64,000 nt of DNA from Aplidium turbinatum. Lineage: Eukaryota > Chordata > Ascidiacea > Aplousobranchia > Polyclinidae. The position numbers were made by a program, and so were the translations under genes. The notes beneath the pieces were generated by a model. That model ran no database searches. It had not been told where the DNA came from and saw only the letters and a list, made by a program, of their open reading frames with translations. The stretch covers positions 15,149,823-15,213,822 of the forward strand of contig OU964928.1 in the NCBI GenBank assembly GCA_918807975.1, written 5' to 3'. Of the stretch, positions 33,422-43,252 are shown one piece after another; position 1 is the stretch's first letter; each line of letters begins with the position of its first letter.

Positions 33422-34330
33422 TACCCACCCCCAAAACCAGAGTTTAACAAATGAGGGTTTTACCACTGTAAAACGATTACAACGAAGCAAAATACAAACC
33501 AACTAATTGCCACAAGGTGGCCAAATAAACGACAATGAACATGAATTATGCAAATATCGACCAGAATCAAAAATATTCGCGGTTAGCAAGGATCACAATT
33601 GCAACACAAAGGCTGGCTTGCATTACACACAAACTTAATAGAACATGCATAACAGTAGCCTACAGAAGGACATCGAAGACACGCCCAAGAGGAGTTAAAA
33701 AACCCTTTTGACCAACATGCTTAGCGATTGCTAAAATTAAGCACAAAAACATAAGTCTACCGACAACTGGAAGTCAGCATAAACGGATACACGAAAAACA
33801 AATGATAGCATACATGGTACCAGTGGCAGAAGTGGGGATATGGCATAAACAAAAGCACACATACAACCTAATACTGCACAATGCTATGACCAGCGCAAGT
33901 GACATTAACGTCAGAGCAAAAGTAGGCTACCAGAAAAAACACGCGACTGTTAAGTCGAGTCGTGATAATTAAGCAATGAATTGACAAAACACGAAAAATA
34001 ATATCGCACATAGCAAAAGCATTAGTAGTGAGACAGGTGTGTGAAATAGTCAGACCAAAAACAGAGCTAGACTGCTACAGTGTAAATAACTGCAGGATGC
34101 AAATAGAAACAACACTATTAATGGGAGTCAATAACACAGTTATGGCAGAACTGCTGGATGCAAATGCATCGACGACGCCGCGCTAGCTGCGGTAGTGAGG
34201 AGCACAAGAATAATAATAGTAAAATAAACACAAACACGCAATACAATTCAAATATGAAACCTAAGCAGCATGAGCAATGTCAGTTGTGCAATCGTGCCAA
34301 CCAGCCAGCCTAGAAAACAAAATTGTCATT
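33422..34330 (-). other. BEL copy 2 untranslated 3' region
   Basis: No coding frame. A purine-rich tract (GGTTTTGGGGGTGGG on the minus strand) abuts the LTR, as expected for a polypurine primer. Confidence 0.65.
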
Positions 34331-37300
34331 TTAAAAGTCCATACTGCCCTCTAGCAGGCAGATCTTTCTGATGTCGCGAACAAACTCTGTACCGTCAGCA
34401 ACCTTTACTCGCACGCGTCTGACAAGTTTATTAGTGTCCGGCATAACTTCCTTTACAATAGCCTTGGGCCAGTGCCCACGTTTAGTTGCCTCGTCCGTTA
34501 CCAGTACCAAATCGCCTGGTTTCAAGCTTGGAGATGTGCCAAACCACTTTTGTCGGGGCTGCAACAGAGGGAGATATTGCAACAGCCATTGTTCCCAAAA
34601 CTTGTTTGTGAGGTATTGGGTCTTTCTCCAAGAGCGTCGATAACCGTCAGCCTTCATAAAAACATCTGGCGGTAGGGTGTCACAAGCTGATCCGGTGAGT
34701 ATCATACTTGGAGTCAGGGCTTGCAGATCATCTGGTGACGATGGGAGCGAAGTGATGGGACGATCGTTTAAAATTCTTTCAATCTCTGCTACCAGCGTTA
34801 GAAGGTCGAACTCATCCAACGTAGCGTTTCCTACCAGCGACCGCATCAATTTTCTTAATAAACGAAAAAATATTTCGTAGAAGCCGCCTTGATGTGAAGC
34901 ACGCGGAGGGTTGAAGTGCCAGTTCGTTTCATGCCGAAGTAAGGCATCGGTGACTTTCTTTTGATGGAGGTTCTTGAGTCCTTGCCGAAGTTCGCGGTCT
35001 GCAGCAACAAAGTTTCCTCCGTTGTCACTGTACAGATCAGTAGGACAAACGTTTCTACGGCTGCAGAATCTTCGGTAGGCTTGAATGAATGCACTTGCCT
35101 CCAGGGATTGCACGACCTCAAAGTGCACAGCACGGGTCGCCAAACAATTAAAAATACAAACATATCGCTTAACACTGCTGCGGCCGCTCTTTACCATCAA
35201 TGGACCAAGAAGGTCAGTGCCAGCAGCTTGAAAAGGAATGGATTTGTTTACGCGTGGAGCAGGTAAGTTGCCCATCTGCTGTTTTCCGGCGGTAGCTTTC
35301 CAAAAACGACAGTTCATACAGGAATGCAAGACCCTTTTGACAGCTGATCGCCCTTTGACAATCCAATAACGGGAAGCAATGGCGGTAAGGACTTGTGAGC
35401 ATCCCATGTGTCCTTCTCGTTCGTGATACCTCATGATCACTAGATCGGTGGTTGGGTGCTGATGTGGGAGAATGATCGGATGCCTTCTTCCGCTTGACAG
35501 AGAAGATTGTTGCAATCGCCCACCAACTCGTAACGTTCCGTTAACAACATAGGGGTTTAGGGACTGTAGCTCCTTCAAAGCCACATGCTTCTTCAACTGC
35601 AAGTCGGACACGAGTTCCACCGGGGCGTCAAATCCTGGGTGGTTATGGAGAACTGCGAACACCGTCGGGTATGCTTGATGCTGGGCGGCTGTGACAATGG
35701 CAAGTTCAGCTTCGTCCATCTCCTCGACACTGAGCGAATCTGTCTTAACAGTCAAGGAGTCATCTCGGCATTTCCTTTTCAGGTACAATTTGTAGCGAAG
35801 CAACCATGCAACCGTTCTTTGCAGATCGTGGAAACGCGAGTAGCGGGTAAACAACCGACATAGAGAGTCTGAGTCCGTAATCGTGTGTTGCTGAGCTGAG
35901 CAACGTTCAATGTTTTTAACCTCTGGATCGTCTGACGAAATTCCGCCAACAAAGTCGGGCTGGTTTGGCCAATTGCTCGTGACATCATGCAAAAACTTAG
36001 GACCATTAAACCAACGCTTAGCGGTATTAACTTTATCAGGCCAAACTCCCCGAGACGCGAGGTCAGCGGGGTTTAAAGTAGTCGGTACATAATGCCATTG
36101 ATTGACACTGGTAAGCATGTGAATAGTGCTCAGCCTATTAGCCACAAAGGTGTGGAAACGAGTCGAAGTATTATTAATGTAACGCAGCACAACAGTTGAG
36201 TCTGTCCATAAGACAACACAATTGAATTTAAAATCACACTCCGTCAGGATAAAATTGCAGACTTTGGCAGCGAGCACAGCAGCAGTGAGCTCCAGGCGAG
36301 GTACGCTAACAGGCTTTAATGGAGCCACTCGAGCCTTGCCAAATAGAAAATTACAAATTACTACAGAATCATCATAAAACACTTTAACATAAAACACGAC
36401 CCCATAGCCACTGGTACTGGCATCACAAAAACCATGCAATTCAAAGCGGATAGCACATTTACCAAAAAGAGTCAGGCTTCTAGCGATGGAAACACATTCA
36501 AGCTCTGGAAGGGCCTTTAACCAAGCTTCCCAATTAATGTTTACTGGCCCAAGGCCATTAAGGGGTTCATCCCAATCAAGTTGAGCGTCACATGCCTGCT
36601 GCAGGAGTTGCCTAGCAGGTAAAATGAAGGGTTGTATTAGACCTAGTGGGTCGTATGTTTGCGAAATCATGGAGAGAACGCCTCTCCGGGTGTTAGGCTT
36701 TTGTTGGATACTCACCCTCACCTCCATGCAATCGCTCGCAGCATTCCACACAACACCAAGGGTTTTCTGCGTTGGAAGCTGGCACTGAGGCAAATCGACC
36801 TTCGACGCCAAGTCTTCCTGCAACACAGAACTCAAGACCTCTGCACTGTTAGACAGGAATTTAGTTAAATGGAAGCCGCCACTTTGTAATAGTTCACGCA
36901 GTTGTTGTATTAGTTCGATAGCCTGATCCGGCGATTCACATGAATGACAAATATCGTCAACATAAACATTTTTTAAAACTGTGTTAACAGTGTTTTGATC
37001 AGCACCTGTTTCATTGTCTTTGGCAGTCATCCGAAGCGCGAAGGCAGCACAGCATGGCGACGACTTTGCTCCAAACACATGAGTTTGCATACGGTAGTCG
37101 ACAGGTTCCCGCTTGAGAACATCGTCCGGATACCATAAGAATCGAAAGGCATCCCTGTCTCCTTCGTCTACACGTACTTGGGAAAACATGGCCTTAATAT
37201 CGCCCACAACAGCGATCGGATGTTGCCTGAAGCGAAACAATGTTCCTACAAGGTTATTGGTGAGATCTGGGCCATGAAGCAGCTTGTCATTTAATGACAC

Positions 37301-39937
37301 GCCTTTAAACTTCGCGCTGCAGTCGAAAACGACTCTAAACTTGGCCGCATTGGTCGTGCAGTGATGGGGCACATAGCACGTCTTCCCTGGTGTGTCTACC
37401 ACACCAGTTTCAAGTGGCACAGCATAGCCACATTTAACATATTCCTGCATTTTACCACGATACTTATTGAATAACACCGGGTCAGTAATAAATCGGCGCT
37501 TCATTCCCTCTAGGCGCTTGAGTGCCATAGAGCGATTATTGCACAAGTCCGGGTCTTCATCCTTCCACAACAGCCCTACAGAATAGTGTCCATCCACCTT
37601 CTTCACCGTGTCCTGCATGATCTGCAGCGCACGTTTATCCTCAATTGAAGGACAGGGGGCCTGTGGCTCATCGATGTCATTAAAATCCTGCAACAATACA
37701 TTTAACATTCTATCGCAAGACTCCTTTACGCTAAGAAAGTTTACCATTACTGGTGAGTTGAGTTGCCTATCGCCACCATCTTTCCCATAAATGGTCCAAC
37801 CCAGAAGAGTGTGCAGTCCACATGGTTCTCCTGGTGCGCCAGTACGAACTTCCTGCAAAAGATAAGCCTGGTGAAGATCGCTACCCAATAACAACTCAAC
37901 CTTCCTATCTTTTAGTTCAGGGACCTTTAAGTCCTCCAAATGACTATATGCACTACTAAGTGCTTCGGTGGGAATACTGTGGCTGACATCCACAATCTGG
38001 TCCATCACCAGAGCATCTGCAACGGAAAACACAGCCTGCTCTTCCATTCCCTGCACAGCCAAAAAATCAATTTTCTTGTCATGAAAGGAGACAGCATTGG
38101 TGGTCAGCAACTCCACATTGCTTTTTGTCGCAGCAACCCCTAAGCGAGATACGAGGCTTGAGGAGCATAGACTGACGCTAGAACCTTCATCGATAAAAGC
38201 ATAAGTATAGGTATAGTTGGAGGGGTCCCCAGCCCATACCTTAACTGGCAAAACCTTAAAAATTGTTGTCCCAGATGTTGCTGGCACAGTTGCGGACGTT
38301 GTTGCTGAGATGCCCTTCTTCAGAGCAGAGGGGCTTTCCTCTTCCACACGGTTTACATGCAGAAGTGAATTATGCCTCGATCCACACGTTGCACAAGATT
38401 TCTTAAATCTGCAATCAACCACTCTGTGGCCTGCTCTCAAGCAACAAAAACACAGTCTATGCTTTTGCACCAGGGTTCTTCTTTCTGCAACAGGCTTTTG
38501 TTTAAACATCTCACACTTCCATAGGGCATGCGACTCTGCACACAAACAACAGGACTCTTGCTTATGGTTAGCAGATTGGGAAATCTGCTCTTGGGTTGTG
38601 CAAACCGAAGCACGCTTGTAGCCACCTTGCGGATTAGATCGAGCCATCGTTGGTTGTAGAGCTCTCTTAACATCTTTGCCTGGTTGCATAAGATGGCCAT
38701 ATTGGCTGTCGGCTCGAGAGGCTGCATCCTCGACCAAGACTCTTAAATCACCAAACGTGGCACAGTCCGATCCTAAGTGATTAACATGAACAAACTGCTC
38801 CTTTAACTTATAAGGAAGTCGCAGGAACAGCCGTTGAAGCACCTCGTCACTGTTTAAAAGGTGAGACTTACCCCAGCCATCGAAACTGACTTCACACTTA
38901 TACATCTTGTCGCAAAGCTTTGTGAGGCCCGGCGCATCCCACTCTGAAATAGGGGGTCCTTGCAGCAAATCTTCCTTCACTTTGGCCATGAGTTTTCCAG
39001 GGTTGCCAAACCTTTTTCTCAATCTATCCCATGCCATTCCATATGCTCTTTCACTATTTTGCAAGCAACTCAGGCCAGAAATTACTTCCAAGGCCTGGCC
39101 TACACAATTGTCCTCCAAAAAGGCGATGCGATCTTCAAAGCTTAGATAGTTTGACTCAATGTATCGTTCAAAACGCCTTTTAAAGTTAAAGAACTTTAAC
39201 ACATTGCCGTCAAACTTCTCCAGCGACAACCGAGGACCATGAACATTTTGAAACCCTGCACTGAGCTGGGGTTGAGGCACGACGATGGGAAATTCACTAC
39301 TATTATTAGCTTCAGTGCGAAAGGGAGATGTGTAAGGATTAAGAATATTACTAGCACTACTGCTGCCCTGAAGGATACCCTGTTCTGCTTTTACAGGTGG
39401 TATCTTTACACCACTCTCACGGGGTGTCACGTGACTGCTAGACTCAGCAGCTTTGCCTGTGTCACTGCCTGCATCCATAACTACCGATGATGTTTGATGT
39501 GACACTTGCTTGGATTGCTCTCGACAGCTTCGAATGAGGGTAGAGCATGCTTCAAGCAAACCATAAATGCTTTCCCCCATACGGTTCATCCTAGATTCTA
39601 TTGAGCCTGATTGCTGTGGTTTGCATTTGAGTAAATCTAAACGTTTAAGGGAGAGCTTCCTTTGAAGTTCGAGGCATCTTTTCTTTACCTCCAAAACTTC
39701 AGAAGAACTCAGGAAATCATCACTTGAGCATAGCTCCATGTCGATGGAAGTTATGCCAAGCTCGATTTCAACCAGCTCTTGTTCTAACACAACGAGACCT
39801 GGCAGCTCTTCGCTAATGTCATGTTGACCACTAATATTAGAGGCGGCCTCATGCTGCTCTGTTGAGCCACTAGCATAACCATTTGGCTTACTCCGTCTTG
39901 GGGTTTGCTTGGGCTTTTTACGAGCCATAATTAACAC
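34331..39937 (-). CDS. BEL/Pao gag-pol (fossil element)
   Basis: A single 1868-residue frame. A gag-like DUF1759-type domain lies at about 235-400 (LEKFDGNVLKFFNFKRRFE). A Cys/His cluster is at about 462-535 (CCLCAES, CFCCLRAGH), with a protease-like DUF1758-type region near 580 (FIDEGSSVSL). Reverse transcriptase has YVDD near 993. The Pao peptidase and RNase H regions are at about 1060-1300. The integrase zinc block is near 1500-1550 and its core at about 1570-1700 (DLYSDNGGNFV, HQGGFYE). A DUF5641-like C-terminus ends with VRDIRKICLL. Confidence 0.93.
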   Translation of the reverse strand: MLIMARKKPKQTPRRSKPNGYASGSTEQHEAASNISGQHDISEELPGLVVLEQELVEIELGITSIDMELCSSDDFLSSSEVLEVKKRCLELQRKLSLKRLDLLKCKPQQSGSIESRMNRMGESIYGLLEACSTLIRSCREQSKQVSHQTSSVVMDAGSDTGKAAESSSHVTPRESGVKIPPVKAEQGILQGSSSASNILNPYTSPFRTEANNSSEFPIVVPQPQLSAGFQNVHGPRLSLEKFDGNVLKFFNFKRRFERYIESNYLSFEDRIAFLEDNCVGQALEVISGLSCLQNSERAYGMAWDRLRKRFGNPGKLMAKVKEDLLQGPPISEWDAPGLTKLCDKMYKCEVSFDGWGKSHLLNSDEVLQRLFLRLPYKLKEQFVHVNHLGSDCATFGDLRVLVEDAASRADSQYGHLMQPGKDVKRALQPTMARSNPQGGYKRASVCTTQEQISQSANHKQESCCLCAESHALWKCEMFKQKPVAERRTLVQKHRLCFCCLRAGHRVVDCRFKKSCATCGSRHNSLLHVNRVEEESPSALKKGISATTSATVPATSGTTIFKVLPVKVWAGDPSNYTYTYAFIDEGSSVSLCSSSLVSRLGVAATKSNVELLTTNAVSFHDKKIDFLAVQGMEEQAVFSVADALVMDQIVDVSHSIPTEALSSAYSHLEDLKVPELKDRKVELLLGSDLHQAYLLQEVRTGAPGEPCGLHTLLGWTIYGKDGGDRQLNSPVMVNFLSVKESCDRMLNVLLQDFNDIDEPQAPCPSIEDKRALQIMQDTVKKVDGHYSVGLLWKDEDPDLCNNRSMALKRLEGMKRRFITDPVLFNKYRGKMQEYVKCGYAVPLETGVVDTPGKTCYVPHHCTTNAAKFRVVFDCSAKFKGVSLNDKLLHGPDLTNNLVGTLFRFRQHPIAVVGDIKAMFSQVRVDEGDRDAFRFLWYPDDVLKREPVDYRMQTHVFGAKSSPCCAAFALRMTAKDNETGADQNTVNTVLKNVYVDDICHSCESPDQAIELIQQLRELLQSGGFHLTKFLSNSAEVLSSVLQEDLASKVDLPQCQLPTQKTLGVVWNAASDCMEVRVSIQQKPNTRRGVLSMISQTYDPLGLIQPFILPARQLLQQACDAQLDWDEPLNGLGPVNINWEAWLKALPELECVSIARSLTLFGKCAIRFELHGFCDASTSGYGVVFYVKVFYDDSVVICNFLFGKARVAPLKPVSVPRLELTAAVLAAKVCNFILTECDFKFNCVVLWTDSTVVLRYINNTSTRFHTFVANRLSTIHMLTSVNQWHYVPTTLNPADLASRGVWPDKVNTAKRWFNGPKFLHDVTSNWPNQPDFVGGISSDDPEVKNIERCSAQQHTITDSDSLCRLFTRYSRFHDLQRTVAWLLRYKLYLKRKCRDDSLTVKTDSLSVEEMDEAELAIVTAAQHQAYPTVFAVLHNHPGFDAPVELVSDLQLKKHVALKELQSLNPYVVNGTLRVGGRLQQSSLSSGRRHPIILPHQHPTTDLVIMRYHEREGHMGCSQVLTAIASRYWIVKGRSAVKRVLHSCMNCRFWKATAGKQQMGNLPAPRVNKSIPFQAAGTDLLGPLMVKSGRSSVKRYVCIFNCLATRAVHFEVVQSLEASAFIQAYRRFCSRRNVCPTDLYSDNGGNFVAADRELRQGLKNLHQKKVTDALLRHETNWHFNPPRASHQGGFYEIFFRLLRKLMRSLVGNATLDEFDLLTLVAEIERILNDRPITSLPSSPDDLQALTPSMILTGSACDTLPPDVFMKADGYRRSWRKTQYLTNKFWEQWLLQYLPLLQPRQKWFGTSPSLKPGDLVLVTDEATKRGHWPKAIVKEVMPDTNKLVRRVRVKVADGTEFVRDIRKICLLEGSMDF

Positions 39938-40120
39938 ACAGCAATATACAAGCTACAAAAAACAAAATCTGTACGGTACTTACCTTAGGTGAGGTGACAA
40001 TTGACCTTCACGATATTACGGAGAATGTCAGTAAGCAACCTACTAAAATTACAGGGTTTAACGGTAACCAGTTCTACCTGACTAGAACAATGGCCTGACA
40101 GAGTACAGGCTTAGAAGCTT

Positions 40121-40605
40121 CAATCTTTGGCAGACCTGACAAGACTGCCCAAAGTGAAGATCTATTTACAAAATTTAAACAAAGTTTACAACGTGGCGGG
40201 CTCAAAGGCACAAACCAAAAAATGAATCCTTGGCAGACCTGAAAAGACTACCCTAGGATAACAAACAACTAGTTACAAAGTTCAAAGAAACTTTACAGCA
40301 TGGCAGGCTCAAAGGCACACACCAACAAAATGAATCCTAGGCAGACCTGAAAAGACTACCCTAGGATAACAAACAAATTACAAAATTCAAACAAACTTTA
40401 CAGCATGGCAGGCTCAAAGGCACAAACCAATAGTGAATCCTTGGCAGACCTGACAAGACTACCCTAGGATAACAAAACAAATTACACAACTAGCTAAAGT
40501 GAGCTAGACAAAGGCACATACCATAAATGAATCCTTGGCAGACCTGAAAAGACTACCCTAGGATAACAAACAAATTACACAACTAGCTAGAGTTAACTAG
40601 ACAGG
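40121..40605 (-). repeat. Leader tandem repeats of BEL copy 2
   Basis: Five units recur with starts spaced 94-108 bp (the CAGACCTGA motif at about 40131, 40234, 40342, 40445 and 40539). Each has AGACTACCCTAGGATAACAA and most have a GGCTCAAAGGCAC block. They sit between the 5' LTR and gag. Confidence 0.88.
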
Positions 40606-40644
40606 CATAACCTTGCACCAAGCAAAGGTATGTTTTATAAATGA

Positions 40645-40956
40645 TGTCTCAAACGTTTTCTGCCTAGACTGGACAAAGTGCAGGCCTTACTTATTAGAAG
40701 AAATGGTGTATTGGAAACGACAATAATAAAACGAAACAAACAGTTGCTTACCGAATTCTTAGATATTCCCTAGTCACTCCAAATCCCCAGTTCTCCAGGT
40801 TTATAAAACAATGACCACTCCAGTCCATGCCAAAACGTAAAAAGAAAAATCAACTAGCAAAAATTGTTAATGCATGGCCGGGTCACTCAAGCATGAAAAT
40901 AGAATGGAGCAGAGATACAACAATAATATTAAATGGGCGGGGAATCGTTTCTAACA
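40645..40956 (-). repeat. BEL copy 2, 5' LTR
   Basis: Identical by eye to 33110-33421 and followed by the CCATG duplication. Confidence 0.94.
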
Positions 40957-40961
40957 CCATG

Positions 40962-42923
40962 TTCAGATTCAAACTACTTGGCTTGTTTTTCTGTCTGTTG
41001 TAGGCGCATAACCGTATTAACTGAGCGACGCATATAATAATTCAATCCACTGTTTGGCGCCAGTGTGAAAGATATTCTTTAACGTAGAATTCGCGTCAAA
41101 ATTCTACAGAGTGTTATCGCAAATTTTTCGGATGGAACATTGTTGATACTACGTAGACCTAGGCCTACTACTCACGAACTGGTGCTAAGTACTATTTATT
41201 AACGGCTGTCATCTTATTAACTGTATTCAAGTCGGCCTATAAAGTGACTGATTTTGTTAAGGTTTAAAGTTATATACTATGATTAGGCCTACTTTTAGTG
41301 TTCCTGCTTCGTCTTTTATGCTAGCAGTTAGAAGTTGTTGTTTATGCATAGTTTTTTTGTTTTTTTTACTCAAAACTTACTACTTTTGTAGGGCATGATT
41401 TTTTTTGATATTTGAATAAAACCACAGGAATTCACTTGACTGTCGCAGCAGTAAACAACTTTTTGTTTTCATTTTTTACGGAACTTAAGCTTATCCTGTT
41501 TTAACGCGTATCTTGGTTTCAACGTAATGCCGATGTTTGACATTTGTCACATTAAAAACACGGGAAGCAGCTGACTCGATGACTAATATAGTCTTTCGCT
41601 GCTTCCTGTCTGTTGTAGATTTTAGTTATGGTGCTACTTTATTTGCATTGTCTATATTTTGTACCGTATACTTTTCTCGCAACAGACAAAATAAAAGGTT
41701 TCTCTCTCTCTTTCCAAGCAAGATTTGTCTGTCTGGCCTAGGGATGCGAAACTTCATCCGCTTTTGGCTTATCCGCAACACTAGAAGGGTTACGTTTTTT
41801 TCTAATTTACAAAATATTTTACTTTTTATGGGTTAGATAAGAAGAGTTAAGTTGGTTTTAAAGTAATTTAAGGTTTTTAGTTGAAAGCAAGCCTGCAGTA
41901 AAGCGTAAAAAAATGTCAAGTTGGCAATTGACCCTTCTAATGTTGAAGGAACAACGGAGTTGCGCGTCCCGTAATGTACCGTCCCTAGTCTGGCCGTAAT
42001 GATTCCGTCAATCAACGTATATAGGCTACATGTACAATTGTACATAAGCATAAGCTATAGCCAAACCCTGCAGAACTGTTTGTTATTGTGATGTAAGCTT
42101 ATTGTGTATCGTACTATTATAGAATCTGATTGGCAAATAAAATTATTTCTCTCTCTCTCTCTGCAGTCTGCAGTGACTGAATCAACCACCAGACAAGTGA
42201 CAGATCGTCCTGTGACTGCAAATAAAAATCACGTGACTGACGTCATATTTTTGTTTACGTCATTCCCTAAATAATTTTTTATTTTGCGTTGTACTCAATG
42301 TTGCCAGATAGAATCTTTTTTTACAACTTGGAAAAAAACGACAGACTTTGGAAAAATAAAACTGTTATTGGTAAAAATTTTGATGGCTTGCAGAAATTCC
42401 AGTGGTAAAAAATACGATCACATGGTGTTTGAATTCCAAAAATACATCCCTTTGAACAACAAAATAACTCTTTTTGTAACATGAATATGTTTTTTTTAAT
42501 GAAATCATCCATTTACACAATCTTTATGAATGAACCGGCGCTCGTTTTTTTTTTCATTTGGAGGCTTAATTGTTTCTGGCTAGCCTACCTTAGAGTTGTT
42601 ATAATTTGTAGAAATGGGCATGGTGATAAGGCAATTTTGGAATGGTGTTGGAGAATTTTTCTTCTGGCAGTCTGGCAACTTTAGTTGTCTGAACTTTGGC
42701 AACTTTGGCAGTCTGGCAACTTTGGTTTTGGTTGTGTTGGTGGTTATTTTTTGGATGTTTTATTCGTTTAACCTAGGTTTGATTGTAGATATTGAAGGCT
42801 CAAGTGGACTAGTCACAGCAAAGGTAAAATAGCTTATCGGCTAAGGTTTTAGTCTAAAAACACTTGTTTCAGATGGTCACTTCATATTTGAAGCTGGAGC
42901 TCTCAAAGGCAGTACTGTGCATA
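40962..42923. other. Spacer
   Basis: About 2 kb without a recognisable gene. It has a CT microsatellite at about 42148-42162, and repeated GGCAACTTTGG / GGCAGTCTGGCAACTTT words at 42665-42730. Confidence 0.5.
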
Positions 42924-43252
42924 GACTTTATAGGAAGTGGCTACAGTTACGGCGCCGTAAATACAGCCGTTCCATGCCTTTCTTTTTAATCTTTACGTCG
43001 CTTTTACTGTGCATGCGCGCTAGTGCGTATTTTTTCTTCTTTCTTGAAAGAACAAATGAAAAAAGTGCGTATACATATAACTTCTAAATTCAACCGCTTT
43101 TGCCAAGTAAATCTGTGGCACGTGCGATCTTCGTCTGGCTCGTACTCCAAAGGATATGAGTTCGATACCACCAAGAGGTGTTTCTTTTTTTAAACTAAAT
43201 TCGAACCCGAAGTGACTCAATCGTTAGGCTACGCATTTTTGTGGCCGTTCAG

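Larger units (their letters stand above)
33110..40956 (-). mobile_element. BEL/Pao LTR element (copy 2), looks whole
   Basis: LTRs of 312 bp at 33110-33421 and 40645-40956 read identically by eye and are flanked by CCATG at 33105-33109 and 40957-40961. On the minus strand the order is LTR, repeat-bearing leader, one 1868-residue gag-pol frame, about 0.9 kb untranslated, a G-rich purine tract next to the downstream LTR, and LTR. No breaks were seen in the frame, so the insertion is very young. It is a different lineage from copy 1: the LTRs, leader and protein sequences are unlike. Confidence 0.94.
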
